From Hyphomicrobiales bacterium (lineage in GTDB: Bacteria > Pseudomonadota > Alphaproteobacteria > Rhizobiales > Rhizobiaceae): DNA of 64,000 nt. A program made the translations under genes and the position numbers. Location: contig UBQX01000003.1 of the NCBI GenBank assembly GCA_900467685.1, positions 186,001 to 250,000 of the forward strand, written 5' to 3'. This document shows, one piece after another, positions 26,773-35,990 of this stretch (its first letter is position 1; each line of letters begins with the position of its first letter). The notes below the pieces were generated by a model that saw nothing but the letters and a program-made list of their open reading frames with translations, had not been told where the DNA came from and made no database searches.

Positions 26773-26795
26773 GTCTCCGGGCGAGGCCCGGAGAC
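26773..26795 (+). terminator. Hairpin after fixP
   Basis: Perfect 10-bp inverted repeat GTCTCCGGGC/GCCCGGAGAC with a 3-nt loop, seven bases after the fixP stop. It has no T-run, so it is more likely an RNA-stabilising or accessory hairpin than a complete terminator. Confidence 0.6.
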
Positions 26796-26837
26796 GCACG
26801 ATCTCTCCAGCATGATAACCTGTTTGTCATGCCGCTT

Positions 26838-26865
26838 GCCGCGCCCTCAAAAGGCGCGGCTTTTT
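26838..26865 (+). terminator. Rho-independent terminator of fixNOQP
   Basis: GCCGCGCC (26838-26845), 7-nt loop, GGCGCGGC (26853-26860) and a TTTTT tail. Confidence 0.85.
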
Positions 26866-26903
26866 CGTTCCCACAACGGCTCTATGCGGCAGTTTGTCCA
26901 TGC

Positions 26904-26917
26904 TTGACTTAAGTCAA
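26904..26917. promoter_or_regulatory. FNR/FixK box upstream of fixG
   Basis: TTGACTTAAGTCAA, a fully symmetric match to the TTGAC-N4-GTCAA form. Its centre is about 63 bp before the fixG start. Confidence 0.88.
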
Positions 26918-26973
26918 GGTCGCTTCCGGCTCGGGATGTGAAAAGGCGTATATCAGAATCGGGATTTCCAGCG

Positions 26974-28590
26974 ATGAACATCTACACTGCCGACCAGCCC
27001 AAGAAGGAGGCTCCCGGCGCAACGGCTGAAGACGTCGTTCGCCATGATGCCGAGCCGGTAAACTCCGCGAAGATCAGAAAGCCGCTCTACGAGGCGCGCA
27101 AGAAGATCTTCCCGAAGCGCGCCGAGGGACGTTTCCGGCAGTTCAAGTGGATCGTGATGCTGATCACGCTGGGCATATACTATCTCGGCCCCTGGATTCG
27201 TTGGGATCGCGGTCCTTTCGCGCCCGATCAGGCGATCCTGATCGATCTGGCGCATCGCCGCTTCTATTTCTTCTTCATCGAAATCTGGCCGCAGGAATTC
27301 TTCTTCGTTGCGGGCCTGCTGGTCATGGCGGGCTTCGGTCTGTTCCTCATCACGTCCGCCGTGGGACGCGCCTGGTGCGGCTACACCTGTCCTCAGACGG
27401 TCTGGGTCGATCTCTTCCTCGTCGTCGAGCGCTTCATCGAGGGCGACCGCAATGCGCGCATGAAGCTCGACAAGGCGCCCTGGAGTTTCGAGAAGATCTG
27501 GAAGCGGGTTTCCAAGCATGCCGTCTGGTTGCTGATCGGCGTTTCGACCGGCGGTGCCTGGATCTTCTATTTCGCCGATGCGCCGCAGCTGCTGCTCGAT
27601 CTGTGGACCTTCCAGGCACCGGCCGTCGCCTATCTGACCATCGGCGTCCTGACTGCCACGACTTACGTTTTCGGCGGGCTGATGCGCGAGCAGGTCTGCA
27701 CCTACATGTGCCCCTGGCCGCGTATTCAGGGCGCGATGCTGGACGAGAGCTCGCTGACGGTCACCTATAACGACTGGCGCGGCGAGCCGCGCACCCATGG
27801 CACGAAGAAGGCTGCCGCCGAAGGCAAGGTGGCCGGCGATTGCGTCGACTGCAATGCCTGCGTCGTCGTCTGTCCCATGGGCATCGACATTCGCGACGGG
27901 CAGCAGCTTGAATGCATCACCTGCGCGCTTTGCATCGATGCCTGCGACGGCGTGATGGAAAAGCTCGGCCGCGACAAGGGGCTGATCTCCTATGCGACGC
28001 TGGCCGACTACAACGCCAACATGGCGCTGGCGACCGGCAACGGCGCCCATGCGATCAACCCGAACATCGTGCGCGACGCCGACGGGCATTTTCACGACAA
28101 GGTCAAGCATTTCAACTGGAAGATCATCTTCCGCGCCCGCACGCTGCTCTACATGGGCGTCTGGGCAGCAGTGGGCGTTGGCTTGCTTGTCGCGCTGCTC
28201 TCGCGTGACCGGCTGGAGGTCAACGTACTGCATGACCGCAATCCGCAGTTCGTGCTGGAATCGGATGGCTCGATCCGCAACGGCTTCACCGTACGCATCC
28301 TCAACATGATCCCCGAGCCGCGTGTCATCAGCCTGTCTCTCGAGGGGCTGGAAGGCGCGACCATGAAGATCAACGGCATGGACCAGCCCGACAGCCGAAG
28401 CTTCGACATTCCGGCCGATCCGGACAAGGCCGTGACGCTGAAGGTCTATGTGACCGTTCCGCGTGACCAATTGCATGACGACGAGCAGCACTTCCACTTC
28501 CTTGCCGAAGATAAATCCAGCAACGAACACGATGTCTACAAGGCCGTCTTCAACGCGCCGGCAGACGTCAAGAACAAGGATCATCACTGA
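26974..28590 (+). CDS. fixG: cbb3 oxidase assembly ferredoxin-like protein
   Basis: A 538-residue membrane Fe-S protein needed, with FixHIS, to deliver copper and assemble the cbb3 oxidase. Membrane segments include about residues 50-68 and 105-125, with CGYTCPQTVW and CTYMCPWPR clusters, then two 4Fe-4S motifs (CVDCNACVVVCP and CITCALCIDAC). The C-terminal part is an Ig-like periplasmic domain. The ATG at 26974 begins at the family N terminus; an in-frame GTG lies further upstream at 26938. The stop overlaps fixH by one base. Confidence 0.95.
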   Translation: MNIYTADQPKKEAPGATAEDVVRHDAEPVNSAKIRKPLYEARKKIFPKRAEGRFRQFKWIVMLITLGIYYLGPWIRWDRGPFAPDQAILIDLAHRRFYFFFIEIWPQEFFFVAGLLVMAGFGLFLITSAVGRAWCGYTCPQTVWVDLFLVVERFIEGDRNARMKLDKAPWSFEKIWKRVSKHAVWLLIGVSTGGAWIFYFADAPQLLLDLWTFQAPAVAYLTIGVLTATTYVFGGLMREQVCTYMCPWPRIQGAMLDESSLTVTYNDWRGEPRTHGTKKAAAEGKVAGDCVDCNACVVVCPMGIDIRDGQQLECITCALCIDACDGVMEKLGRDKGLISYATLADYNANMALATGNGAHAINPNIVRDADGHFHDKVKHFNWKIIFRARTLLYMGVWAAVGVGLLVALLSRDRLEVNVLHDRNPQFVLESDGSIRNGFTVRILNMIPEPRVISLSLEGLEGATMKINGMDQPDSRSFDIPADPDKAVTLKVYVTVPRDQLHDDEQHFHFLAEDKSSNEHDVYKAVFNAPADVKNKDHH

Positions 28591-29087
28591 TGGCTACCGC
28601 GACCGACAAGTCCAGCGGCTTCACCTTTACGGGCTGGCACTTCCTGGCGATCATTCTCTCTTTCTTCGGGGTTGTGATTGCGGTCAATTTCACGATGGCG
28701 TGGTATGCCAGCCAATCGTGGAGCGGACTGGTCGCGGAGAACACCTTCGTCGCCAGCCAGCAGTTCAACGGCAAGGCCGCCCATATGCGGGCAATGGAAG
28801 CCACCGGCATCCGCGGCGAGCTGACGGCCAATCGCGGCGGCATCCGTTATGTGCTCACGCATCCTGAGCGCGGCCCGATCGCGGCAGATGAGGTCGTGGC
28901 CTCCTTCCACCGACCGGTCGGAACACAGCAGGATTTCGCCGTGACGCTGAAGCATGAGGGCGACGGTGTGTTTACGACCGATCACGAGGTGCTTCCGGGT
29001 GAATGGATCGTTGACCTGAAGACCAATGACAAAGGCGAGATGGTCTATCACGAAGCCATCCGTGTCCACGTATTCCCCAATCGCTGA
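28590..29087 (+). CDS. fixH: cbb3 oxidase assembly protein FixH
   Basis: A 165-residue protein with a long N-terminal membrane anchor (about residues 12-32) and a periplasmic domain. It contributes to copper delivery or oxidase maturation in the fixGHIS set. The start codon overlaps the fixG stop (TGATG), so translation is coupled. Family recognised by position and by FTGWHFLAIILSFFG at the anchor. Confidence 0.92.
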   Translation: MATATDKSSGFTFTGWHFLAIILSFFGVVIAVNFTMAWYASQSWSGLVAENTFVASQQFNGKAAHMRAMEATGIRGELTANRGGIRYVLTHPERGPIAADEVVASFHRPVGTQQDFAVTLKHEGDGVFTTDHEVLPGEWIVDLKTNDKGEMVYHEAIRVHVFPNR

Positions 29088-29110
29088 AGGTTGAAGGGTA
29101 GGGTAGTCCC

Positions 29111-31405
29111 ATGAGTTGCTGTGCAGCAGGCACCGAAGCGGCGCTGGACGCAGAGAAGGCGATCCACGATCTGCCGCCGACCGACGAACTCTGGCTTGCC
29201 AGCCGTCAGCTCGACGGCGGCTTGCGCCAGACGGATCTGGCCGTGCCCGGCGTCCATTGCGGCGCCTGCATCACGACGCTCGAAAAGTCGCTAAAGGCGC
29301 TGCCGGAAGTCGAGCGCGCCCGCGTCAATCTATCGACCCGGCGCGTCACCTGCGTGTGGAAGGAAGAAGTGGACGGCCGCCGCACCGATCCGTCCGTGAT
29401 CGCGAAAGCCATCGAGGCGGCTGGTTACGAGTCGCATCTCTTCTCGATTTCAGCGGAAGAACAGGACAGCACCCGCAACGGCCTGATCCGCGCCATGGCG
29501 GTCGCCGGCTTTGCGGCGATGAACATCATGCTTCTGTCGGTCTCGGTCTGGTCGGGCGCGGACGCGGCGACGCGCGATCTTTTCCACTGGATTTCGGCCG
29601 CGATTGCCGGGCCGACGCTGATCTATTCGGGCCGGCCCTTCTACACCTCTGCCTACAATGCGCTCAAGCACGGCCGCATGAACATGGACGTGCCGATCGC
29701 GCTCGCGATCACGCTTTCCTATGCGATGTCGCTTTACGAAACGATGCATCATGGCAAGGAGGCCTATTTCGACGCGTCCGTGTCGCTGCTCTTCTTCCTG
29801 CTGATCGGCCGGACGCTCGACCACATCATGCGTGACCGCGCCCGTTCGGCCATCAGCGGTCTGGCGCGCCTCAGCCCGCGCGGTGCGACCGTGCTAACGC
29901 CGGATGGCGGCCGCGAGTATCGCAATATCGACGAGATCGTTCCGGGCGACCGGTTGCTGATTGCCGCTGGCGAACGCGTGCCTGTCGATTGCGTCGTGAT
30001 GTCGGGTGCGAGCGAGCTCGATCTCTCCATCGTCAGCGGCGAAAGCCTGCCCGTGGCAGCCGCGAAGGGCTCGGCGCTGCAGGCCGGTGGGCTCAACCTC
30101 ACCGGCGCACTGACCGTGCAGGCGATGGCATCTGCGCGCAATTCCTTCGTCGCCGAAATCATCGGCCTGATGGAAGCGGCAGAAGGTGGCAAGGCGCGTT
30201 ATCGCCGCATCGCCGACCGGGCGGCGGAGATCTATGCGCCGGCGGTGCATATGCTGGCGCTCGGCGCCTTCCTTTTCTGGGGGCTCTTCGCCGGTGACTG
30301 GAAACACGCGCTGACGATTGCCATCGCGGTTCTCATCATCACATGCCCTTGCGCATTGGGTCTTGCTGTGCCGGTGGTGCAGGTGGTGGCTGCAGGTCGG
30401 CTCTTCCGCGACGGGATCATGGTCAAGGACGGCTCGGCCATGGAGCGGCTGACGGAAATCGACACCGTCATCTTCGACAAGACCGGGACGCTGACGCTTG
30501 GCAAGCCGCGGCTCGTCAACAAGGGGGCGATTTCAGCGAAGGTGCTCGAGACGGCCGCGTCTCTCGCGCTTCATTCCCGGCATCCGCTTTCGGTCGCCCT
30601 CGCCGAGGCGGGCGCAGGTGATGTAACCCGCTTTTCCACGGTCTCGGAAACGCCCGGTGCTGGCATCGAAGCTGAAGACCGCGAGGGGCTGTGGCGCCTT
30701 GGTCGCCGCGCGTTCGCCCTGAATGTCACGCCGGCGGATGCCGGCGAGGACGATGCTGCCGGGCCGGAGTCGGTTCTGTCTCTCGACGGCAAGCTTGTCG
30801 CCGTCTTCAAGTTCGAAGACCAGACTCGACGCGATGCGCTGGCGCTCGTGGCGACCCTCAAGACCCGCGGCATGAAGACTGCGATCCTGTCCGGCGACCG
30901 GGAGGGTGTCGTTGCGGCTCTCGCACGCCGTCTCGGCATCGGCTTCTGGCGCTCGGAACTGACGCCGAAGGGGAAGGTCGAGGAGATCAACAAGGCCTCC
31001 GCCCATGGACACAGGGTGCTGATGGTTGGCGACGGGATCAACGATGCTCCGGCGCTGGCTGCCGCGCACGTTTCCATGGCGCCTGCGACAGCGTCCGATG
31101 TTGGCCGGCAGGCGGCAGACTTCGTCTTCCTGCATGAAAGCCTTTCGGCCGTGTCGCTCGCCATCGAGGTATCGAAGCGGGCGGGGCGGCTGATCCTGGA
31201 AAACTTCGCGCTGGCAATCGCCTACAACGTCGTCTTCGTGCCGCTCGCGCTTCTTGGCTATGCCTCGCCGCTCGTTGCCGCCATTGCCATGTCGACCTCG
31301 TCGATCATCGTCGTCGCTAACGCCATGCGGCTGACGCTCGGGTCTGCCAAGGCTGCCAAAGCCGAAGCTCGGGAGACGCCGATGACACCGGCGGTGGCAT
31401 CATGA
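29111..31405 (+). CDS. fixI: Copper-transporting P1B-type ATPase for oxidase assembly
   Basis: A 764-residue heavy-metal ATPase of the inner membrane. It has an N-terminal metal-binding domain with C50-x2-C53 (GVHCGACITT), eight expected membrane helices, the transmembrane CPC motif (TCPCALG, near residue 412), phosphorylation site DKTGTLTLGK (near 455) and VGDGINDAPAL. Together with FixG/H/S it loads copper into FixN. A Cys-rich MSCCAAG start may be an extra metal site. Confidence 0.96.
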   Translation: MSCCAAGTEAALDAEKAIHDLPPTDELWLASRQLDGGLRQTDLAVPGVHCGACITTLEKSLKALPEVERARVNLSTRRVTCVWKEEVDGRRTDPSVIAKAIEAAGYESHLFSISAEEQDSTRNGLIRAMAVAGFAAMNIMLLSVSVWSGADAATRDLFHWISAAIAGPTLIYSGRPFYTSAYNALKHGRMNMDVPIALAITLSYAMSLYETMHHGKEAYFDASVSLLFFLLIGRTLDHIMRDRARSAISGLARLSPRGATVLTPDGGREYRNIDEIVPGDRLLIAAGERVPVDCVVMSGASELDLSIVSGESLPVAAAKGSALQAGGLNLTGALTVQAMASARNSFVAEIIGLMEAAEGGKARYRRIADRAAEIYAPAVHMLALGAFLFWGLFAGDWKHALTIAIAVLIITCPCALGLAVPVVQVVAAGRLFRDGIMVKDGSAMERLTEIDTVIFDKTGTLTLGKPRLVNKGAISAKVLETAASLALHSRHPLSVALAEAGAGDVTRFSTVSETPGAGIEAEDREGLWRLGRRAFALNVTPADAGEDDAAGPESVLSLDGKLVAVFKFEDQTRRDALALVATLKTRGMKTAILSGDREGVVAALARRLGIGFWRSELTPKGKVEEINKASAHGHRVLMVGDGINDAPALAAAHVSMAPATASDVGRQAADFVFLHESLSAVSLAIEVSKRAGRLILENFALAIAYNVVFVPLALLGYASPLVAAIAMSTSSIIVVANAMRLTLGSAKAAKAEARETPMTPAVAS

Positions 31406-31557
31406 ATGTCCTGATCTATCTCATCCCCATAGCGCTGGCGATGGGAGGAGTGGGGCTTGCGAGCTTCCTGTGGTCGCTGAAAAGCGGCCAGTACGAGGAC
31501 CTGGAAGGCTCCTCCTGGCGTGTGCTCGACGATGGCGACGACCGCCCCGACACCTAA
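31402..31557 (+). CDS. fixS: cbb3 oxidase maturation protein FixS (CcoS)
   Basis: A 51-residue protein that overlaps the end of fixI by four bases (ATGA). It has one membrane segment (about residues 4-24) followed by SLKSGQYEDLEGSSWRVLDD, the conserved CcoS tail. It is needed for cofactor insertion in the oxidase. The frame is confirmed by the family motif and by coupling to fixI. Confidence 0.92.
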   Translation: MNVLIYLIPIALAMGGVGLASFLWSLKSGQYEDLEGSSWRVLDDGDDRPDT

Positions 31558-31619
31558 AACGCTTATGCGTCCGATGATCCCAAAAGCCTTCTAAATCTCT
31601 GATTTTGCGCATCGTGCTT

Positions 31620-31643
31620 CCGAAAGTCGCTTCCGACTTTCGG
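31620..31643. other. Perfect hairpin in fixS-gnd gap
   Basis: CCGAAAGTCG and CGACTTTCGG pair perfectly around CTTC. There is no following T-run. It could stop transcription with Rho, stabilise RNA or belong to a dispersed rhizobial palindrome. Confidence 0.6.
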
Positions 31644-31734
31644 GCCGAGGCGCGGAAGTTTAATCGATTTGCTCTTGCTCATGGCGGTATCGAGTGCCAA
31701 AAAAGGCTCCAATAAAAACATTGGAGTGATCCCC

Positions 31735-33156
31735 ATGGAAAAGGCAGAAATCGGTCTCATCGGTTTGGGCGTAATGGGGGCGAACCTCGCTCTCAATATC
31801 GCTGAAAAGGGCAACCGCATTGCGGTCTTCAACCGCACGACCGAGAAAACGGACGAGTTCTTCGCCGAGGCCGGCGCGCTCGCGGACCGCATCATTCCCT
31901 GCCATACGATGGAAGAGTTCATCGATGCGATCCGTCCGCCGCGCCCGATCATCATCATGATCAAAGCCGGGCAACCGGTGGACGACCAGATCCAGCATCT
32001 GCGGCCCTATCTGACCAACGGCGATATCGTCATCGACGCGGGTAATGCCAATTTCCACGACACCCGCCGCCGCTTCAAGGAGCTGGACGGCACCGGTTTG
32101 ACCTTCATCGGCATGGGCGTGTCGGGTGGCGAGGAGGGCGCGCGCCACGGGCCCTCGATCATGGTGGGCGGAACGCCGGAAAGCTATGCGCGCGTCGAAA
32201 AGGTCCTGACCTCCATTTCCGCCAAGTTCAATGACGAGGACTGCTGCGCCTGGCTTGGCGCGGATGGCGCCGGCCATTTCGTCAAGACGATCCATAACGG
32301 CATCGAATATGCCGACATGCAGATGATCGGGGAAATCTACGGGTTGCTGCGCGATGGTGCCGGCAAGTCGGCCTCCGAGATCGGCAGCATCTTCGGCGGC
32401 TGGAACAAGGGCCGCCTCAACTCCTATCTCATCGAGATCACCGAGAAGGTACTCGCCGCGCGCGACCCGCACGGCGATAGCCCGATGGTCGACATGATCC
32501 TTGACCAGGCCGGCCAGAAGGGCACCGGCAAGTGGTCGGTCATCGAGGCGCAGCAACTTGGCGTGCCGGCAACGGCGATCGAGGCGGCCGTGGCGGCGCG
32601 CGTGCTCTCCTCCATGAGGAGCCAGCGCATCGCGGCCGAAAAGGTCTTTGGCTCTGCGCCGGGCAAGATCGATGCTGGCAGTGCGGGTCTGAACGATCTG
32701 GAACTTGCGCTCTTTGCCGCCAAGATTGGCGCCTATGCGCAAGGTTTCGCGGTCATGTCCGAAGCCTCGAAGGAGTTCGGATGGTCGCTGCCGATGCCGG
32801 TCATTGCCAAGATCTGGCGCGCGGGCTGCATCATCCGCTCGCAGTTCCTCGATGAGATCACGACCGCATTCACGGCCATGCCGGATGCGGAAAACCTGAT
32901 CATGACGCCGGCCTTCTCGGCCATGGTCAAGGAGGCGCTGCCGTCGCTGCGTCGCGTGGTTGCCGCCGCTGTCACCGCAGGGCTGCCGGTCCCCGCGCTC
33001 TCCTCAGCGCTCTCCTATTTCGACAGCTATCGTCAGGCCCGCGGCACGGCGAACCTCATTCAGGCGCAGCGCGACTTCTTCGGCGCTCATGGCTTCGACC
33101 GTCTCGACGGCAAGGACTTCCACCATGGTCCGTGGGGCAGCGGCCTGAACGAGTAA
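31735..33156 (+). CDS. gnd: 6-phosphogluconate dehydrogenase, decarboxylating
   Basis: NADP-dependent conversion of 6-phosphogluconate to ribulose 5-phosphate in the pentose phosphate pathway. The 473-residue protein starts with the Rossmann LIGLGVMGANLALNIA and contains GVSGGEEGARHGPS, FVKTIHNGIEYADMQ and QKGTGKWS, the substrate-binding signatures. GGAG about eight bases before ATG 31735 decides the start. It is a single gene ending at a strong terminator. Confidence 0.96.
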   Translation: MEKAEIGLIGLGVMGANLALNIAEKGNRIAVFNRTTEKTDEFFAEAGALADRIIPCHTMEEFIDAIRPPRPIIIMIKAGQPVDDQIQHLRPYLTNGDIVIDAGNANFHDTRRRFKELDGTGLTFIGMGVSGGEEGARHGPSIMVGGTPESYARVEKVLTSISAKFNDEDCCAWLGADGAGHFVKTIHNGIEYADMQMIGEIYGLLRDGAGKSASEIGSIFGGWNKGRLNSYLIEITEKVLAARDPHGDSPMVDMILDQAGQKGTGKWSVIEAQQLGVPATAIEAAVAARVLSSMRSQRIAAEKVFGSAPGKIDAGSAGLNDLELALFAAKIGAYAQGFAVMSEASKEFGWSLPMPVIAKIWRAGCIIRSQFLDEITTAFTAMPDAENLIMTPAFSAMVKEALPSLRRVVAAAVTAGLPVPALSSALSYFDSYRQARGTANLIQAQRDFFGAHGFDRLDGKDFHHGPWGSGLNE

Positions 33157-33174
33157 ACCGTCACGGCAGACAAT

Positions 33175-33213
33175 AAAAAAGCCGCCACTGGCCTTCCGGT
33201 GGCGGCTTTTTTT
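33175..33213. terminator. Strong rho-independent terminator, bidirectional
   Basis: An A-run, then GCCGCCACTGG, loop CCTT, CCGGTGGCGGC (one T-G wobble) and TTTTTTT. It can terminate gnd from the left and the LacI regulator gene from the right. Confidence 0.93.
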
Positions 33214-33253
33214 GTGTTTGCGTAACTGGACTCAGATGGCGCGTGTCCGCGCC

Positions 33254-34309
33254 TCACATCTCGTCGGTCCAGGTCGACATGTCGATGCTCTGAAGCGTAG
33301 CGGGATCCGAGCCCGCGATCCTGGCGAGAAGTGCGCGGGCGAGTTCACGACCGGCGCTGGTGAAATCCTCGTTCATGGCGATGATCTCCGGCTGGAACCA
33401 TGGAAGCACGCCGGCTGCTTCCTTTGCCGCCATGTCGACTTCGCGCCCGATCCTCTTGCCGGCGGAGGCGATGCCCGCCGCTGCGGCAATGGCCGAGCTC
33501 CCGGAGCAACAGATGAGCCCGTCGGGAGCGTCGGGAGAACGCATAAGCGACTCGATGGCGTCCTTCTGCCCGGCAGCCGGCGTTTCGACGCTGATCCAGT
33601 CCAGCGGCACCTCCTCAAGTGCGAATGCCTTGAGCCCGCGATGGAAGCCGGTCATCGTGTGGCCGGAATAGGTGAGCTGCGTCGGCGGGCGCAGGATGGC
33701 GATACGCTTGCGCCCTCGCGCGGCCAAACGCTCGACGGCCTGGTAGGCAAAGGCCTCGTTGTCGAAATCGTGATAGGGATGGATGAATTCCATCTCCGTT
33801 CGACCATGGGTGACAAAGGGAATGTTGCGCTCGGCCAGAAACCGGATGCGGGCATCGTCCGGCTCCGTGCGCGACAGGATGACGCCATCTGCGGAACCCG
33901 TTTCCGCGATGTAGCGCACGGGTACCATCGGGTCGGCGCTGTTCATGTGCGGCGTTACCACCAGATGGTACGGCGTGCCCGTCAGAACGTCCGAAATGCC
34001 GTAGACCATCCGACCCGTCATGGACATGATCTCGGCGTCCATTCCGAGGACAAGGGCAATGACATTGGTCTTGCCCGTGCGAAGGCGCACACCGGCGCGG
34101 TTGGGCTGGTAGCCGAGCTGGCGCGCAACGAGACGCACGCGCTCCTTGGTTTCCGCCCCGATGTCGGGGGCATCCTTGAGCGCGCGGGACACAGTGGTGA
34201 CACCGAGGCCGGTCAGATAGGCGATCGTCTTCAGGGTCGGACGTTCACCTTCCAGAATTTGCGGGGCATGCACCTTTCCGGCGCTCACCCGATCCGATCC
34301 CGACACCAT
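33254..34309 (-). CDS. LacI-family repressor of the sugar cluster
   Basis: A 351-residue regulator with an N-terminal helix-turn-helix (LKTIAYLTGLGVTTVSRALK) and a periplasmic-binding-like effector domain (VIALVLGMDAEI onward). ATG 34309 was chosen because AAGGAG is four bases upstream; ATG 34342 would add 11 residues. It is divergent from the ABC transporter, with two matching palindromes in between. The ligand is unknown, likely a sugar from the locus. Confidence 0.9.
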   Translation of the reverse strand: MVSGSDRVSAGKVHAPQILEGERPTLKTIAYLTGLGVTTVSRALKDAPDIGAETKERVRLVARQLGYQPNRAGVRLRTGKTNVIALVLGMDAEIMSMTGRMVYGISDVLTGTPYHLVVTPHMNSADPMVPVRYIAETGSADGVILSRTEPDDARIRFLAERNIPFVTHGRTEMEFIHPYHDFDNEAFAYQAVERLAARGRKRIAILRPPTQLTYSGHTMTGFHRGLKAFALEEVPLDWISVETPAAGQKDAIESLMRSPDAPDGLICCSGSSAIAAAAGIASAGKRIGREVDMAAKEAAGVLPWFQPEIIAMNEDFTSAGRELARALLARIAGSDPATLQSIDMSTWTDEM

Positions 34310-34406
34310 TCCGCTCCTTCGCGTCGCCATGCTTTCACTCATAGGTGTTTTAAAGGTCTGCCGTGCCTGGTCAATGGCAAACCCGATCAGATGCAGGGCG
34401 ATAAAT

Positions 34407-34420
34407 CTGTAACGTTACAG
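34407..34420. promoter_or_regulatory. Operator 1 for the LacI-family regulator
   Basis: CTGTAACGTTACAG, a perfect 14-bp palindrome with the central CG typical of LacI-family operators. It lies about 100 bp before the regulator start, so it could mediate autoregulation and act on the transporter promoter. The remainder of the 433-bp gene-free stretch 34310-34742 shows AT-rich DNA and operator 2. Confidence 0.8.
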
Positions 34421-34714
34421 TTCCAAAGTCGAGCAAAATATATGGGTGGGCAAGCGGTTTGGCGGCTGCAGTCGGATTTTGCGCGGCAACAATTATGTGT
34501 TGCGTTGCGAATTCGCGGCGCAAAGCGAAAACGTTTTTACATCTCGATAATTCTATTATTTACAACTGCTTATGCGTTTTCTGCTGCCGCACCACGGGCG
34601 GCGAAGTTAGACTGCACTTTTCCAGTGTGTACACGCCTGACGATTAATTTTGGGGAAGAAAAAAATTTTTTACGGAGTCGGTTGCGTGTTTCAGGGCTTT
34701 GTCATAAGTTTTTC

Positions 34715-34728
34715 CGGTAACGTTTCAG
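34715..34728. promoter_or_regulatory. Operator 2 for the LacI-family regulator
   Basis: CGGTAACGTTTCAG matches operator 1 at 12 of 14 positions with the same central ACGT. It lies immediately before the AGGGAGG and start of the binding-protein gene, a position that would block transcription. Confidence 0.7.
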
Positions 34729-34742
34729 TGAGGGAGGAACTC

Positions 34743-35978
34743 ATGAATATTCGTTCTCTGGCTGCTGCACTCGCAGCATCCGTGACGCTTTCTTTTGGTG
34801 CAGCTCAGGCAACTGATCTGGAAGTGACGCATTGGTGGACGTCCGGCGGGGAGGCTGCCGCAGTCGCCGAGCTTGCCAAGGCATTCAACGCAACGGGCAA
34901 CAAGTGGGTCGACGGCGCTATCGCCGGTTCGGGCGGCACGGCGCGTCCGATCATGGTCAGCCGCATCACCGGCGGTGATCCGATGGGGGCCACGCAGTTC
35001 AACCACGGCCGCCAGGCTGAAGAGCTCGTGCAGGCCGGCCTGATGCAGAACCTCGACGAGGTTGCTGCGAAGGGCAAGTGGGCGGAGATCGTCCGTCCGG
35101 CAGGTCTCCTGAAGAGCTGCACGATCGACGGCCACATCTATTGCGCCCCGGTCAACATCCACTCCTGGCAGTGGCTGTGGCTCTCCAACGACGCCTTCAA
35201 GAAGGCCGGCGTTGATGTTCCGAAGAACTGGGACGAGTTCGTCAAGGCCGGTCCGGCACTTGAAAAGGCCGGCATCATTCCGCTCGCGGTCGGTGGTCAG
35301 CCTTGGCAGTCAGCCGGCGCGTTCGACGTGCTGATGGTCGCCATCGCCGGCAAGGACACGTTCTACAAGGTGTTCAAGGACAAGGACGCCAAGGTCGCTG
35401 CCGGCCCCGAGATCGCAAAGGTCTTCAAAGCGGCCGACGATGCACGTCGCCTGTCCAAGGGCTCGAACGTTCAGGACTGGAACCAGGCCACGAACCTCGT
35501 TATCACCGGCAAGGCCGGCGGCCAGATCATGGGCGACTGGGCGCAGGGTGAATTCGCCGTCGCAGGCAAGGTTGCCGGCAAGGACTATACCTGCCTTCCG
35601 GGCCTCGGCGTGAACCCGATCATCTCCACGGGTGGTGACGCGTTCTACTTCCCCAAGCTGAAGGATCCGGAAAAGCAGAAGGCGCAGATGGCTCTTGCCG
35701 AGACGCTGCTCGCTCCGACGACGCAGGTCGCCTTCAACCTCAAGAAGGGCTCGCTGCCCGTTCGTGGCGACGTTGACCTCGCAGCCGCCAACGACTGCAT
35801 GAAGAAGGGTCTCGACATTCTTGCCAAGGGCAATGTGATCGAGTCCACCGACCAGCTGCTTTCGGCCGACAGCCAGAAGCAGAAGGAAGACCTCTTCGCG
35901 CAGTTCTTCGCCGATCCGTCGATGACGCCGGAAGCGGCCCAGAAGAAGTTCGCCGATATCATCTCGAAGGCTGACTGA
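34743..35978 (+). CDS. Sugar ABC transporter substrate-binding protein
   Basis: A 411-residue periplasmic binding protein (family 1, CUT1) with a cleavable signal peptide (MNIRSLAAALAASVTLSFGA then AQA). The mature start LEVTHWWTSGGEAAAVAELA is typical for oligosaccharide or sugar binding proteins. AGGGAGG precedes the ATG at 34743. It leads the transporter operon and is followed by a long hairpin, the usual arrangement where the binding protein is made in excess. The exact ligand is not shown. Confidence 0.93.
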   Translation: MNIRSLAAALAASVTLSFGAAQATDLEVTHWWTSGGEAAAVAELAKAFNATGNKWVDGAIAGSGGTARPIMVSRITGGDPMGATQFNHGRQAEELVQAGLMQNLDEVAAKGKWAEIVRPAGLLKSCTIDGHIYCAPVNIHSWQWLWLSNDAFKKAGVDVPKNWDEFVKAGPALEKAGIIPLAVGGQPWQSAGAFDVLMVAIAGKDTFYKVFKDKDAKVAAGPEIAKVFKAADDARRLSKGSNVQDWNQATNLVITGKAGGQIMGDWAQGEFAVAGKVAGKDYTCLPGLGVNPIISTGGDAFYFPKLKDPEKQKAQMALAETLLAPTTQVAFNLKKGSLPVRGDVDLAAANDCMKKGLDILAKGNVIESTDQLLSADSQKQKEDLFAQFFADPSMTPEAAQKKFADIISKAD

Positions 35979-35990
35979 TGTTGCATCCGT

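Noticed and set aside
26953-28587. Long open frame of about 544 codons antisense to fixG
   Set aside because: It mirrors fixG codon positions in GC-rich DNA, has an Arg/His/Asp-biased composition and no recognisable domain.
34526-34539. Possible third LacI operator around AAAACGTTTT
   Set aside because: It shares only the central ACGT with the two stronger sites and lacks their outer arms.
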